From contig CALGAS010000186.1 in assembly GCA_937959175.1 (NCBI GenBank), positions 1 to 14,418 on the forward strand: 14,418 nt of DNA. Direction: 5' to 3'. The notes beneath the pieces were generated by a model. That model saw only the letters and a list, made by a program, of their open reading frames with translations. It was not told the origin of the DNA and ran no database searches. The position numbers and the translations under genes are program-made. Positions 7,403 through 14,383 of this stretch are shown one piece after another. The stretch's first letter is position 1; the number at the start of each line of letters is the position of its first letter. This stretch comes from an uncultured bacterium. GTDB lineage: Bacteria; Planctomycetota; Planctomycetia; Pirellulales; UBA1268.

Positions 7403-7957
7403 ATGGAAAAGACCTTCGCCCGCGCCGCCTTGTTCGCCGTTGCCCTCCTGGCGGCCACGGCCGGCCTCGGACTCTGGATCGGCGATCTCCACGGAGTGAC
7501 CGACCCGGCCGTGCTCCGCTGGGCGACGGTCCATCGGCTCTCGGGAATGTTCACCGCCTTGATGGTTTTGCTGGTCAACAGCCTGGCGGTCACCTACTTC
7601 ATCGGGACCGGACGCTGGTGCCGGGAGGTCGTCGAGACCTACCGCCTCGATCCAGCGCTCGTGGAGCGGAGCAAGAAACTGAAGCGGTCGTCGTTTCCCT
7701 TCGCGGTGATCGGGATGCTCTCGATGGTGGGCATTGTGGCCCTCGGAGGCGCGGCCGACCCCGGTGGGGGGCTGGCGGCCAGCAGCCAGGAATGGGTGAC
7801 CTGGCACCTCGTGGGCGGCATCGGGCTGGCGCTGGTGATCGCCTGGTGCTTCCAGGCCCAGGTGCCGGCGATCCGCGGCCACCACGACCTGATCGACGAG
7901 ATCATGGTCGCCGTCCGCAGTGAGCGGGCGGCCCGGGGCCTCGACACCGAGGGCTGA
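7403..7957 (+). CDS. Four-helix integral membrane protein of unknown function
   Basis: A 184-aa protein with four predicted membrane helices, at about 6-26, 46-68, 98-116 and 135-155. Histidines 44 (ATVHRLSG) and 135 (TWHLVGG) sit at the membrane-proximal ends of helices 2 and 4. This arrangement could ligate heme in a four-helix bundle, but I recognise no cytochrome family and the idea is inference. The loop between helices 2 and 3 (70-97) is charged (SKKLKRSS) and probably cytoplasmic. The C-terminal tail is charged and soluble. The ATG at 7403 is chosen because it puts the first helix at the N-terminus; the frame is open further upstream but there it overlaps pdxA on the other strand. It is divergent from pdxA and converges on the ZIP transporter gene with 17 bp between stops. 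No function is assigned. Confidence 0.75.
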   Translation: MEKTFARAALFAVALLAATAGLGLWIGDLHGVTDPAVLRWATVHRLSGMFTALMVLLVNSLAVTYFIGTGRWCREVVETYRLDPALVERSKKLKRSSFPFAVIGMLSMVGIVALGGAADPGGGLAASSQEWVTWHLVGGIGLALVIAWCFQAQVPAIRGHHDLIDEIMVAVRSERAARGLDTEG

Positions 7958-7974
7958 CCGGGCGGCGGCCCCTC

Positions 7975-8892
7975 CTACCGCGCTTCGTCGACGGCCTGCT
8001 GCCCGCCTGTTGTGGTGTGACCGTGCATGCCATGGGCGTGGCTCGACTGCTCCGAGGCGGTGATCGCCCAGGCGAGCCCGAGCCCGAGGACGAGCACGGT
8101 CGTCAGCAGCACGCGGTCGTGCGTGTGGAACTGCACTTCAGGAAGCAGGTCGGCCGCGGCGATGCAGACAAACGCCCCGCCGGCCACCGCCAGGGCGACG
8201 CCGAGCACCGTCGCCTGGCTTCCGCCGAAAAGCGGGAGGCTGGCCAGGAAGGCGATCGCCCCGATCGGAACCACCGCAGCGTAGGCGAGATTGACGGCGA
8301 GCTTCATGCCGCGGCTGGCTCCGGCGTCCTGCATCAGCGTGGCGATGATGGCGGCGTCGAGCGGCTTGTGGAGGAGGATCGCCAGGAAGGTGGCGGCCCC
8401 CGCCAGGAGCCCCGTGCCGTGGCCGGCGTCGGCTCCGACCGAGGCCGCCAAGGCTGCCCCGTCGGCGAGGCTGTGAAGGGCGAGCCCCGCAAAGGCGCCA
8501 CACCAGGCCCAGGGGCCCCGCCGCCGGCCGGCGGTCGGAGCATGGGCATGCTCCGGGTCGGGCCGCTGCCCGCTGTGGTCATGATCTTCGTGGCCGCAGG
8601 CCGATTCGGCGGAATGGTGGGCATGGCCGTGAAACGCCCGCTCGAGCAGGAACATCGCGAAGAAACCGACCAGGGCCCACCGCATGGTGGCGTCGACATT
8701 GCCGCCAAGTTCCAGCGCGGCATGGGGCAGGAGGTGGAGCAGCCCGACGCCCAGCAGCACGCCGCCGGTGAACGAGAGCAGCACCTGCGTCATCCGGTGG
8801 CTCATCGACACGAGGGCCACCGAACTTCCCCCGGCGATCGCGGCGGCCGCGATCAGCACGAGGTAGCCGGCAAGCGAGGCCATGGCCGTCAT
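7975..8892 (-). CDS. ZIP-family divalent metal transporter, ZIP9-like
   Basis: A 305-aa inner-membrane transporter with about eight predicted helices, expected to move Zn2+ or similar ions into the cytoplasm. Helices 1-3 lie within residues 6-86. A variable loop (88-117) rich in His and acidic residues follows, as is usual between helices 3 and 4 of ZIPs. The two metal-site helices carry HSLADG (140-145) and HKPLD (175-179), in place of the HN.PEG and HE.PEG patterns of ZupT. They look closer to the ZIP9 subgroup (H..ADG and HK.P). The C-terminal tail (281-292) has more histidines. The ATG at 8892 is preferred over a GTG at 8919 because helix 1 follows immediately; no Shine-Dalgarno is visible. 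It lies 164 bp downstream of the DUF457 gene, same strand. No metalloregulator site is recognised. Confidence 0.88.
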   Translation of the reverse strand: MTAMASLAGYLVLIAAAAIAGGSSVALVSMSHRMTQVLLSFTGGVLLGVGLLHLLPHAALELGGNVDATMRWALVGFFAMFLLERAFHGHAHHSAESACGHEDHDHSGQRPDPEHAHAPTAGRRRGPWAWCGAFAGLALHSLADGAALAASVGADAGHGTGLLAGAATFLAILLHKPLDAAIIATLMQDAGASRGMKLAVNLAYAAVVPIGAIAFLASLPLFGGSQATVLGVALAVAGGAFVCIAAADLLPEVQFHTHDRVLLTTVLVLGLGLAWAITASEQSSHAHGMHGHTTTGGQQAVDEAR

Positions 8893-9056
8893 GTCGGGAA
8901 GAATGGCAGCCGAAGGCACAGGCGTTCACGAGGGGGCGGCGAAAACACCATGATCCCGTCCCTCGGCCCGCCCGGCAAGCGGGTGCTTTGACGGCTGGCG
9001 GGATTCCTGCGGAACCTGGCCGGGTGGCTGTGGTGCAGCCCGTCCCGGGCCGGCCG

Positions 9057-9782
9057 CTACCGCCGATATTGCCACTGCTGGCTGGGATACTGCTGCTGGA
9101 AGGTCCGCGTCGCCTGCTGCATTTGCTGCTTGACAGTGGCGAGCTTCTCCGTCCAGGCCGCGTCGCCGGCAGCGAGCGCGGCGAGGATCAGGGCCAGCGC
9201 GTAGGTGAGCATGTTCGGCCAGAGCACCGGGCCGTAGAACTTCAGCGCCGTGCCGAACGACTTTTTGAACTTCGGGCCGAACATGCCCAGTTTCACGCTC
9301 CAGATCTCGTCGAGCACGAGGTGCGTGAGGAATCCAAGAACGACGGCGCTCGAGACGAAGTAGCGGCGGAGCGGTTCCTCGGAGCCGAAGGCCAGAAACG
9401 TGATCAGGCCGGCGATCGCCGCCGACGGAAAGCTGTGAAACATGCCGCGATGGTAGGAGTAGTGTTTCAAGAGCCAGGTCATGCCGAACCGGATGGCCAG
9501 ATAGATGGCGGCTCCGGCGAGGATGATCGCCTCGAGGGGCAGGCCCATCGCCTGAAACCGATGGATCATCAGCATCGGCACGACGGCCGCCGCGAAGGCC
9601 ACGCTCTCCCGCAGCGGAATCCCCGGGCCGCTGTCGAGGTCGGGCATCATCCCGGCCACGCTGCAGAGCCCGGCCCCGAGGGCGCAGGTCATCGGGTGCA
9701 TATCGCCGACGTACCAGGCCGCCAGCCCATAGCCGGCGCCCACGATCGACGAGCCAGTGATGTGCACGCGGAATCCGGGCAC
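9057..9782 (-). CDS. Membrane-bound metal-dependent hydrolase, YdjM/DUF457 family
   Basis: A 241-aa polytopic membrane protein. Family hallmarks are in order: H7 in the first segment (FRVHITGS), MMPDLDSG with D48 and D50, YHRGMFHS with H111 and H116, and LTHLVLDE with H154 and D158. These His/Asp residues are the putative metal ligands of DUF457 (YdjM, 'LexA-binding inner membrane-associated hydrolase'). About five hydrophobic helices separate them. The C-terminal 35 residues are Gln-rich and hydrophilic. The substrate is unknown for most of the family; some relatives are linked to membrane or DNA-damage functions. The GTG at 9782 is the likely start because it sits just before conserved H7; AGAGGGG lies about 11 bases upstream. 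The gene precedes the ZIP transporter gene on the same strand and is divergent from the cvpA-like gene across 433 bp. Confidence 0.85.
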   Translation of the reverse strand: MPGFRVHITGSSIVGAGYGLAAWYVGDMHPMTCALGAGLCSVAGMMPDLDSGPGIPLRESVAFAAAVVPMLMIHRFQAMGLPLEAIILAGAAIYLAIRFGMTWLLKHYSYHRGMFHSFPSAAIAGLITFLAFGSEEPLRRYFVSSAVVLGFLTHLVLDEIWSVKLGMFGPKFKKSFGTALKFYGPVLWPNMLTYALALILAALAAGDAAWTEKLATVKQQMQQATRTFQQQYPSQQWQYRR

Positions 9783-9952
9783 GTTCGCAGTATCCCCTCT
9801 GCCGCGTCACGCAGGCCGGATTCCCTCCCGGCCCTGCCGACACGACCCCCTGTGGCAGCGCCGGGCCGGAGCCGCAGCCTGCACAGAGATGAAGGAAGTA
9901 TCGTCAATCGAGGTCGCAATCGTGTGGAGTCCTCGCCCGAACTCCCCTGCAC

Positions 9953-9993
9953 TGCCGGAACGGAGCGGTCTGCCTCGGCCGTTCATTCCGGCA
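9953..9993. other. Inverted repeat in the intergenic region
   Basis: TGCCGGAA (9953-9960) is the exact reverse complement of TTCCGGCA (9986-9993), and inner CGG/CCG bases can extend the stem after a bulge. No T-run follows on either strand. It could be a regulatory hairpin in the leader of the DUF457 gene or of the cvpA-like gene, or an operator. Confidence 0.35.
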
Positions 9994-10199
9994 GCCCGCC
10001 GCCGGCCTCTCGGGGAGCCTGGGGGGCTTGCGGGGTTTTTGCGGAGAGGGGCTGGGTGAAAAGGGCGAGATGCGCGGGCTGGGGATTCAGGGGTGCGCAG
10101 GCTGCCGGGATGGTTTCCACGGGTTGGCTGGCCGCCAACCTGGGCTTCGCCACGGGGCCGCCGGCTTCTACATTCCCGGCCGGCATGGCGGAGATCCTC

Positions 10200-10204
10200 G
10201 GAGG
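10200..10204 (+). promoter_or_regulatory. Shine-Dalgarno sequence of the cvpA-like gene
   Basis: GGAGG, 11 bases before the ATG at 10216. It supports this start over an in-frame ATG at 10093, whose extension would be Arg/Trp-rich and unlike a CvpA N-terminus. Confidence 0.5.
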
Positions 10205-10215
10205 CAGAAACGACG

Positions 10216-11046
10216 ATGGCACTGGAAGGTTACGACCTGGTGATGCTCGGCATCCTCGCCGCGGCAGCCGTGCTGGGCTATTTCAAAGGCATGGTCTGGC
10301 AGCTCGCCTGGATCGCCGGGATCGCGGCAAGCGCTGCGGTCGCGCTGCGGTTTGGCGGGCCGCTGGCCCCCTTCTTCGGCAGCCAGGCACCGTGGAACCG
10401 GCTGGTGGCCATGCTTGCCCTTTACGTTGCCACGTCGCTGGGCGTCTGGCTCCTGTTCAGCGTCATCTCCGGGCTGATCAAGACGGTCCAGCTCTCATCC
10501 TTCGATCACCAGTTGGGACTTCTCCTCGGGCTGACCAAGGGCGTGCTGCTCTGCATCGTGGTGACGTTCTTCGCCGTCACCCTCGCCCCCGGCTATCGCG
10601 ACCAGATCATCGGTAGCCGCAGCGGCCGGCTCGTGGCGGAGTTGATCGTGCGTGCCGATCAGATCCTCCCGCCCGACGTGGTCGAGACCGTCAAACCCTT
10701 CGTCGATCGCTTCCAAGACGAGCTGCAGCGGCCCGTCGGCGAGGCGGCGAAAACGGCCAATACCCCCTCGCCGCTCGAGGCGATGTGGGAGGGCGTCCGC
10801 TCGGCGGCCGCCTGGACGCAGGCCGAGCCCGCGGGGCAGGGGGCTCCGGACGGATTTGGGGCGCAGCCGGCCGGCGGGACCGCCGCCTGGCAGCCGCTGC
10901 CGGCGGGCCATCCGGTGACCGTTCCGGCAGCACAGCCGCCGGCGACCAGCCAGCCGGCCGCGAGCCGATTCTCGCAGCCGCCTACTTACCAGCAGCCGCC
11001 GGGCCAGTTTCCAGTCGGCGCCCAGACGCCGCTTCCGATCCGGTGA
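10216..11046 (+). CDS. CvpA-family membrane protein with Pro/Gln-rich tail
   Basis: A 276-aa protein. Residues 1-125 match the CvpA (colicin V production) pattern: an N-terminal YDLVMLGILAAAAVLGYFKG segment with the conserved 'G...G' helix, then three further membrane helices (about 28-46, 62-88 and 102-124). The LGLLLGLTKG motif (99-109) opens the last helix. Residues 126-195 are soluble and partly helical. Residues 200-276 are Pro/Gln/Ala-rich low complexity, longer than in the E. coli protein. CvpA proteins have been linked to bacteriocin export and envelope stress resistance, but their molecular activity is not settled. The ATG at 10216 has a GGAGG upstream. No purF or other usual neighbour lies next to it; it is divergent from the DUF457 gene and convergent with the truA-kinase-accA operon. 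Confidence 0.82.
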   Translation: MALEGYDLVMLGILAAAAVLGYFKGMVWQLAWIAGIAASAAVALRFGGPLAPFFGSQAPWNRLVAMLALYVATSLGVWLLFSVISGLIKTVQLSSFDHQLGLLLGLTKGVLLCIVVTFFAVTLAPGYRDQIIGSRSGRLVAELIVRADQILPPDVVETVKPFVDRFQDELQRPVGEAAKTANTPSPLEAMWEGVRSAAAWTQAEPAGQGAPDGFGAQPAGGTAAWQPLPAGHPVTVPAAQPPATSQPAASRFSQPPTYQQPPGQFPVGAQTPLPIR

Positions 11047-11476
11047 CCGGCCGACCGGTGATGGGACGCTGGGTTTCCTCGCCAGCCTGCAGTCGCTCGC
11101 AGCCGGCCGTCACTCGCTTGACGCACCGCCCAGGCTCAGGCCCGCAGGGCAGCAGCCGCGACGGTCGCAGTTCGCCGCCCGCAGACGGCCTGATGTGCGA
11201 ATCAGCCTGGAAAACAAGGGCTTTCACGGGGGAGCGGTTTCGGACATAAGAGACATTATCGGACGTCGGGGGCCGCTCGCCGCCGGGTGGCTGGCGGCCG
11301 TTTCGTCGCGGTGGGAATCAGTTCCGTGGCCTCCTTTGGAGTGGCACGGGTGAGATGGCTTCGCTGGGGCCTCCGCTGGTCACGATTCCCACAAGCTCCT
11401 CAAGCGGCCGCCAGCCACCCGGCTCCCCCTCCTTGTGCAGGTGGGGTGGCGGATGAGGTGGCGAAACCGCATGCCA
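11047..11476. other. Intergenic region between cvpA-like gene and accA terminator
   Basis: 430 bp without a credible gene. It holds a small CCGGT/ACCGG stem right at the cvpA-like stop (11040-11058), an AT-rich island at 11245-11260 with ATAA/TTAT arms, the 142-nt structured element (11282-11423), and a short GGTGGCG direct repeat near 11445-11463. No clear intrinsic terminator for the rightward cvpA-like gene is seen. Confidence 0.5.
11282..11423. ncRNA. 142-nt structured element: candidate ncRNA or MITE-like repeat
   Basis: The ends form a perfect 19-bp inverted repeat (11282-11300 with 11405-11423). An asymmetric internal loop (10 and 12 nt) is followed by a perfect 9-bp stem, GTGGGAATC (11311-11319) with GATTCCCAC (11384-11392). 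Inside is a further hairpin, CCGTG (11324-11328) with CACGG (11345-11349), capped by CTCC/GGAG, and then a roughly 30-nt segment of unclear fold. This ordered, nested pairing in a gene-free gap is not expected by chance. An AT-rich patch at 11245-11260 lies just upstream on the plus strand and could hold a promoter. It does not match SRP, tmRNA, RNase P or riboswitch cores that I know. The stem-bubble-stem layout superficially recalls 6S RNA. A transposase-less mobile repeat with 19-bp terminal inverted repeats is equally possible. The strand of transcription, if any, is unknown. Confidence 0.45.
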
Positions 11477-11504
11477 TAAAAGCCCCCCGGCGCGAGCCGG
11501 GGGG
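11477..11504 (-). terminator. Intrinsic terminator of the truA-kinase-accA operon
   Basis: Perfect 9-bp GC stem, CCCCCCGGC (11483-11491) with GCCGGGGGG (11496-11504), closed by a four-base GCGA loop. On the minus strand it is followed by CTTTTAT. It lies 136 bases after the accA stop on that strand, with nothing coding between, and is the best intrinsic terminator in the window. Confidence 0.85.
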
Positions 11505-11640
11505 ACGGCGGGCCGTTGGGCTGTCCCGGCCCCCGGAAGCCCGCGGAACCGTTCACCACCTACACGCCCAATCCGCCTTCACAACCAAGTTCCTTCCAGG
11601 ACTTGAACCGGCGGACGGCGGGCCGTTGGCTGGGGTCACC
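11503..11640. repeat. 17-bp direct repeat flanking the accA 3' untranslated region
   Basis: GGACGGCGGGCCGTTGG occurs at 11503-11519 and again at 11624-11640, a spacing of 121 bp. One copy overlaps the base of the terminator and the other abuts the accA stop codon. The feature spans both copies and the sequence between. It could be the trace of a duplication or insertion in the accA 3' region. Confidence 0.6.
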
Positions 11641-12612
11641 TCATGCCGGCTGCGGCTCGTCGAGAAAGACGCCGAGCGTGCGGAATCGGTCGTACCGCTG
11701 GTCGACGAGCGTCTCCGCAGGTCGGCCCACGAGGTCGCGGAGCGTTCTTCCGAGGTAGGTCTTCAGCCGCATCGCCATCTGGCGGGGATGCCGGTGGGCG
11801 CCGCCGGCCGGCTCCTCGATCACGGCATCGACGACGCCAAACTGCTTGAGATCCCGGGAACGGAATCGGAGTGCCCGGGCGGCGTCGGCCTTGAACTCGA
11901 CGCTCTTCCAGAGGATGCCGGCGCAGCCCTCGGGACTGATCACGCTGTAGTAGGCATGCTCGAGCATCGCCACCCGGTCGCCCACGCCGATTCCGAGCGC
12001 TCCGCCGGAGCCCCCCTCGCCGATCACCACGCAGATGATCGGCACCGGGAGCGATGCCATCAGGAACATGCTCTCGGCGATCACCTGGGCCTGGCCGCGT
12101 TCTTCCGCGCCGACGCCCGGATAGGCGCCCGGCGTGTCGATCAGGCAGATCACCGGCAAGCCATACTTGGCCGCCAGCCGCATCTTGCCCATCGCCTTGC
12201 GGTAGCCCTCGGGATGGGCGCAGCCGAAGTGGCAGGCCTGCCGCTCGGCGAGCGTCTTGCCTTTTTGATGGCCGATCACCATCACCTTGTATTGGTCGAG
12301 CTTCGCAAAGCCGGTGAGCATCGCCCGGTCGTCGCCATAGGCCCGGTCGCCGTGGAGCTCGACAAACTCGTCGAACACGAGCTCCAGGTAGTCGCTCGTC
12401 TTGGGCCGATCCGGGTGCCGGGAGACCTCGACCGTTTGCCAGGGATCGAGGTTGCCGAAGATCTCCCGCTGCACCTCGACGAGCTCCCGCCGCAGCCGGC
12501 GAAGCTCTTCCTGTTCCTGGCCGCCCAGCGGCGCGGCCTCGAGGGCCGCGATCCGGTCCTCGAGTTCGTAGATCGGCTTCTCGAGCGGCAGACGATGGAG
12601 TCCGGCGGCCAT
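11641..12612 (-). CDS. accA: Acetyl-CoA carboxylase carboxyltransferase subunit alpha
   Basis: A 323-aa cytosolic protein of normal AccA length (E. coli 319). With AccD it forms the carboxyltransferase that moves CO2 from carboxybiotin to acetyl-CoA, giving malonyl-CoA in the first committed step of fatty-acid synthesis. Visible hallmarks are the N-terminal coiled segment (10-50), ELHGDRAYGDD (85-95), VIGHQKGKT (112-120), FGCAHPEGYRKA (129-140), LIDTPGAYPGVGAEERGQ (157-174), VIGEGGSGGALGIGVGD (196-212) and YYSVISPEGCAGILWK (221-236). All core motifs are intact. The ATG at 12612 is preceded by AAGG seven bases upstream. It is the last gene of the truA-kinase-accA run, 104 bp after the kinase stop, and is followed by an intrinsic terminator. 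accD is not in the window. Confidence 0.97.
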   Translation of the reverse strand: MAAGLHRLPLEKPIYELEDRIAALEAAPLGGQEQEELRRLRRELVEVQREIFGNLDPWQTVEVSRHPDRPKTSDYLELVFDEFVELHGDRAYGDDRAMLTGFAKLDQYKVMVIGHQKGKTLAERQACHFGCAHPEGYRKAMGKMRLAAKYGLPVICLIDTPGAYPGVGAEERGQAQVIAESMFLMASLPVPIICVVIGEGGSGGALGIGVGDRVAMLEHAYYSVISPEGCAGILWKSVEFKADAARALRFRSRDLKQFGVVDAVIEEPAGGAHRHPRQMAMRLKTYLGRTLRDLVGRPAETLVDQRYDRFRTLGVFLDEPQPA

Positions 12613-12716
12613 GGGGCACCTTCACGGGCGGGTGAAACAAAGCCCCGAGTTTCCCGGGAGGCCGCAGGCTGCGTCAACTGGAAATCGGCTGCGGGCGAGT
12701 CTGGAAAGCGTGCTGG

Positions 12717-13565
12717 TCAGCCACCGACAGCCGCCCGCTCCACCAGCCGGGTCGAGCGGAGCTCCGCGAGCACGTCCTGCATCGATTTCGGCCGGTCGCC
12801 CGGCTTCTTGGCCAAGAGCCGGCGGAGAAACCTGGCCGCTCCCGATGTCGCCAGCGGGGCGAACTTGTCGACGGATGGCACCGGTGCCGAGACATGCTTG
12901 TTGAGCAGTTCGTTGGTGTCGGTCGCCGTGTAGGGCGGGCGGCCTGACAGCAGTTCGAAGAGCACGCAGCCGTAGGAGTAGATGTCGCTGCGGGCGTCGA
13001 GGGCCTGGCCGCGAATCTGCTCGGGCGACATGTAGCTCGGTGAGCCCTGGGCGGGCGTCTTGCCGCCCAAGAGCTTGCCGAGCAGGCCCGAGGCCCGGCT
13101 GGCGATGGCAAAGTCGATCAGCTTCACCTGTCCTTCGGGCGTGGCCAGCACGTTTTCCGGCTTTACGTCGCGGTGCACCCAGCCGCGGCCGTGGACGTGA
13201 TCGAGGGCCAGGGCCAGTTCCGTGACGAGCCGCTGCAGCCGCGGCACGAGTTGATCGACCCCTGCTTGAACTTGCTTCTTGAGGTTGGGGTGCGGGAAGA
13301 GTTCGATCACCAAATGCGGCAGCCCCCCCTCTTCCGAAAATCGGTCGATCTTGATGATCGTCGGATGGTCGAGCGACTTGGCCACCTTGAGTTCGTGCTC
13401 GAGATAGGCCCGCTCGGCGGGGTCGGACGCCTTCAGCGGCACGACCATCTTCACCGCCCACGCCTGGCCCCGTTTGTCGGTCGCCTCCCAAATCTGACAG
13501 TTTCGGCCGACACCGATCTGCTGGACGAGCTTCAGGGGGCCGAGCCGTTCGGGGATTTTTGACAT
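12717..13565 (-). CDS. Ser/Thr protein kinase, compact and soluble, with variant DFA motif
   Basis: A 282-aa eukaryotic-type kinase consisting of the catalytic domain only, with no membrane helix, so probably cytosolic. In order: glycine loop IGVGRNCQ (17-24) with the third Gly replaced by Cys; WAVK with Lys 39; alpha-C Glu 58; HRDVKPEN (131-138) with catalytic Asp 133; LIDFAIA (149-155), where the usual DFG is DFA but Asp 151 is kept; MSPEQ (179-183); DIYSYGC (194-200); and the late Arg in GDRP (256-259). Catalytic residues are present, so activity is likely, but the DFA and loop changes are unusual. The N-terminus overlaps the truA end by 34 bp in another frame, suggesting coupled translation; no Shine-Dalgarno is visible. 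The substrate is unknown; linkage to accA is suggestive only. Confidence 0.9.
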   Translation of the reverse strand: MSKIPERLGPLKLVQQIGVGRNCQIWEATDKRGQAWAVKMVVPLKASDPAERAYLEHELKVAKSLDHPTIIKIDRFSEEGGLPHLVIELFPHPNLKKQVQAGVDQLVPRLQRLVTELALALDHVHGRGWVHRDVKPENVLATPEGQVKLIDFAIASRASGLLGKLLGGKTPAQGSPSYMSPEQIRGQALDARSDIYSYGCVLFELLSGRPPYTATDTNELLNKHVSAPVPSVDKFAPLATSGAARFLRRLLAKKPGDRPKSMQDVLAELRSTRLVERAAVGG

Positions 13566-14383
13566 GGTGGTGGAGCAGGCTCGGGGGAAAACCGAGGGTC
13601 GGGAGCGAGTTGGGTGGATAGGAGGATCAGCCCCTCCGGCGGCGCCGTCGGGCCGGCCGCCGGGCGGCTGCGGGCGGCGAGCGCCTCCGCCAGCCACTCC
13701 GAACGGCGGCGACCCGCACCCACCATCACCAGCGAGCCGGCGATGATCCGGACCATGTTGTACAAAAATCCGTTGCCCTCGACGTCAACCCAGACCTCCG
13801 ACCCCGCCGGCCCCGCTGCAGGGTCGGCCCGCTGGACGGTCAGGGCATGGATCGTGCGGACCTTCGAGAGCCGCGGTGAGTTGGCCGTCTCGAAGCTCGT
13901 GAAGTCGTGCTCCCCCACCAGATGCCCCCCTGCCGCCGCCATCGCCTCGACGTCGAGCCGGCCTCGCCACCGCCAGACGAGATGCCGCTCGAGCACCGGC
14001 TTCCAGGGGGCGTCGTGAATCCGGTAGCGGTAGCGCTTGCGAACCGACGCCACGACCGGATTGAAGCCCGGCGGTGCCACGTCGGCCGCGATCACCGTGA
14101 TGTCGGCCGGCAGATGGGCATTGAGCGCCCGCTGCCAGACAGCCGGTTCGAGCGGGCTGGCGGTGGTGAAGGCGACCACCTGGTCGGCCGCGTGGACGCC
14201 CGCGTCGGTGCGACTGGAGCCCTTGGGAAGCAGTCTCTCGCCAGACACCCGCTCGATCGCCTCGGCCAGCGTCCCCTGCACCGTTGCCCTGCCCGGCTGG
14301 GCCTGCCAGCCGGAGTACCGCGTGCCCTCGTAGGCGAGCCGCAGGCGGATCGTCTGGGGCCCTTTCGGCCCGGTGGCGGTCAT
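13532..14383 (-). CDS. truA: tRNA pseudouridine(38-40) synthase TruA
   Basis: A 283-aa cytosolic enzyme that isomerises uridine to pseudouridine at positions 38-40 of the tRNA anticodon arm. Visible motifs are LAYEGTRYSGWQ.QP (16-30), the catalytic block SSRTDAGVHA (56-65) with nucleophile Asp 60, the RKRYRYRI segment (115-122), GEHDFTSFE (157-165) and GNGFLYNMVRIIAGSL (203-218), then APPEGLIL (247-254). The segment FNPVVASVRKRYRY differs from the more usual F.AR..A..R.Y.Y pattern, a mild divergence. The C-terminal tail (261-283) is Pro/Ser-rich and overlaps the kinase start. The ATG at 14383 has GGAG six bases upstream. The 35 bases before it are open in a frame ending in TGA that overlaps this ATG, so an upstream gene may be coupled to it, but too little is present to identify one. 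Confidence 0.95.
   Translation of the reverse strand: MTATGPKGPQTIRLRLAYEGTRYSGWQAQPGRATVQGTLAEAIERVSGERLLPKGSSRTDAGVHAADQVVAFTTASPLEPAVWQRALNAHLPADITVIAADVAPPGFNPVVASVRKRYRYRIHDAPWKPVLERHLVWRWRGRLDVEAMAAAGGHLVGEHDFTSFETANSPRLSKVRTIHALTVQRADPAAGPAGSEVWVDVEGNGFLYNMVRIIAGSLVMVGAGRRRSEWLAEALAARSRPAAGPTAPPEGLILLSTQLAPDPRFSPEPAPPPCQKSPNGSAP

Larger units (their letters stand above)
9783..10215. other. 433-bp intergenic region, no gene seen
   Basis: Divergent gap between the DUF457 gene and the cvpA-like gene. Short open frames here are shadows with biased Arg/Pro/Gly composition and no recognisable motifs. It contains one notable inverted repeat (9953-9993), a weak stem followed by five Ts near 10016-10040, and the Shine-Dalgarno GGAGG of the cvpA-like gene at 10200-10204. 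No promoter can be assigned with confidence; I see no tRNA, rRNA or known riboswitch. Confidence 0.5.

Noticed and set aside
5674..7923. Very long open frame on the plus strand (749 codons)
   Set aside because: It covers the LolA-like gene in another frame and pdxA on the opposite strand, is Arg/Gly-rich and has no domain; it is a GC-rich shadow.
8967..8983. CCCGC/GCGGG stem followed by TGCTTT between the DUF457 and ZIP genes
   Set aside because: The T-run is on the plus strand while both neighbouring genes read on the minus strand; the stem is short for such GC-rich sequence.
10016..10040. Weak stem followed by TTTTT on the plus strand, terminator-like
   Set aside because: The stem is only about four pairs with extra bases before the T-run, and no plus-strand gene lies upstream to terminate.
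10028..10120. GGGTGAAAAGGGCGAG stretch considered as a cobalamin riboswitch core
   Set aside because: The conserved B12-box and the ordered pairing elements of that riboswitch class are absent, and the downstream cvpA-like gene gives no support.
8988..10616. 542-codon open frame on the plus strand
   Set aside because: It is antisense to the DUF457 gene and overlaps the cvpA-like gene in a different frame; its composition is low-complexity and no motif is visible.
11601..11625. GGTTCAAGTCC on the minus strand, resembling a tRNA T-arm
   Set aside because: The T-stem pairs poorly, no matching acceptor or anticodon arm lies at the right distance, and there is no D-arm.
11287..12933. 548-codon open frame on the plus strand
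   Set aside because: It is antisense to accA, whose motifs are complete, and also runs through the structured element and the terminator.
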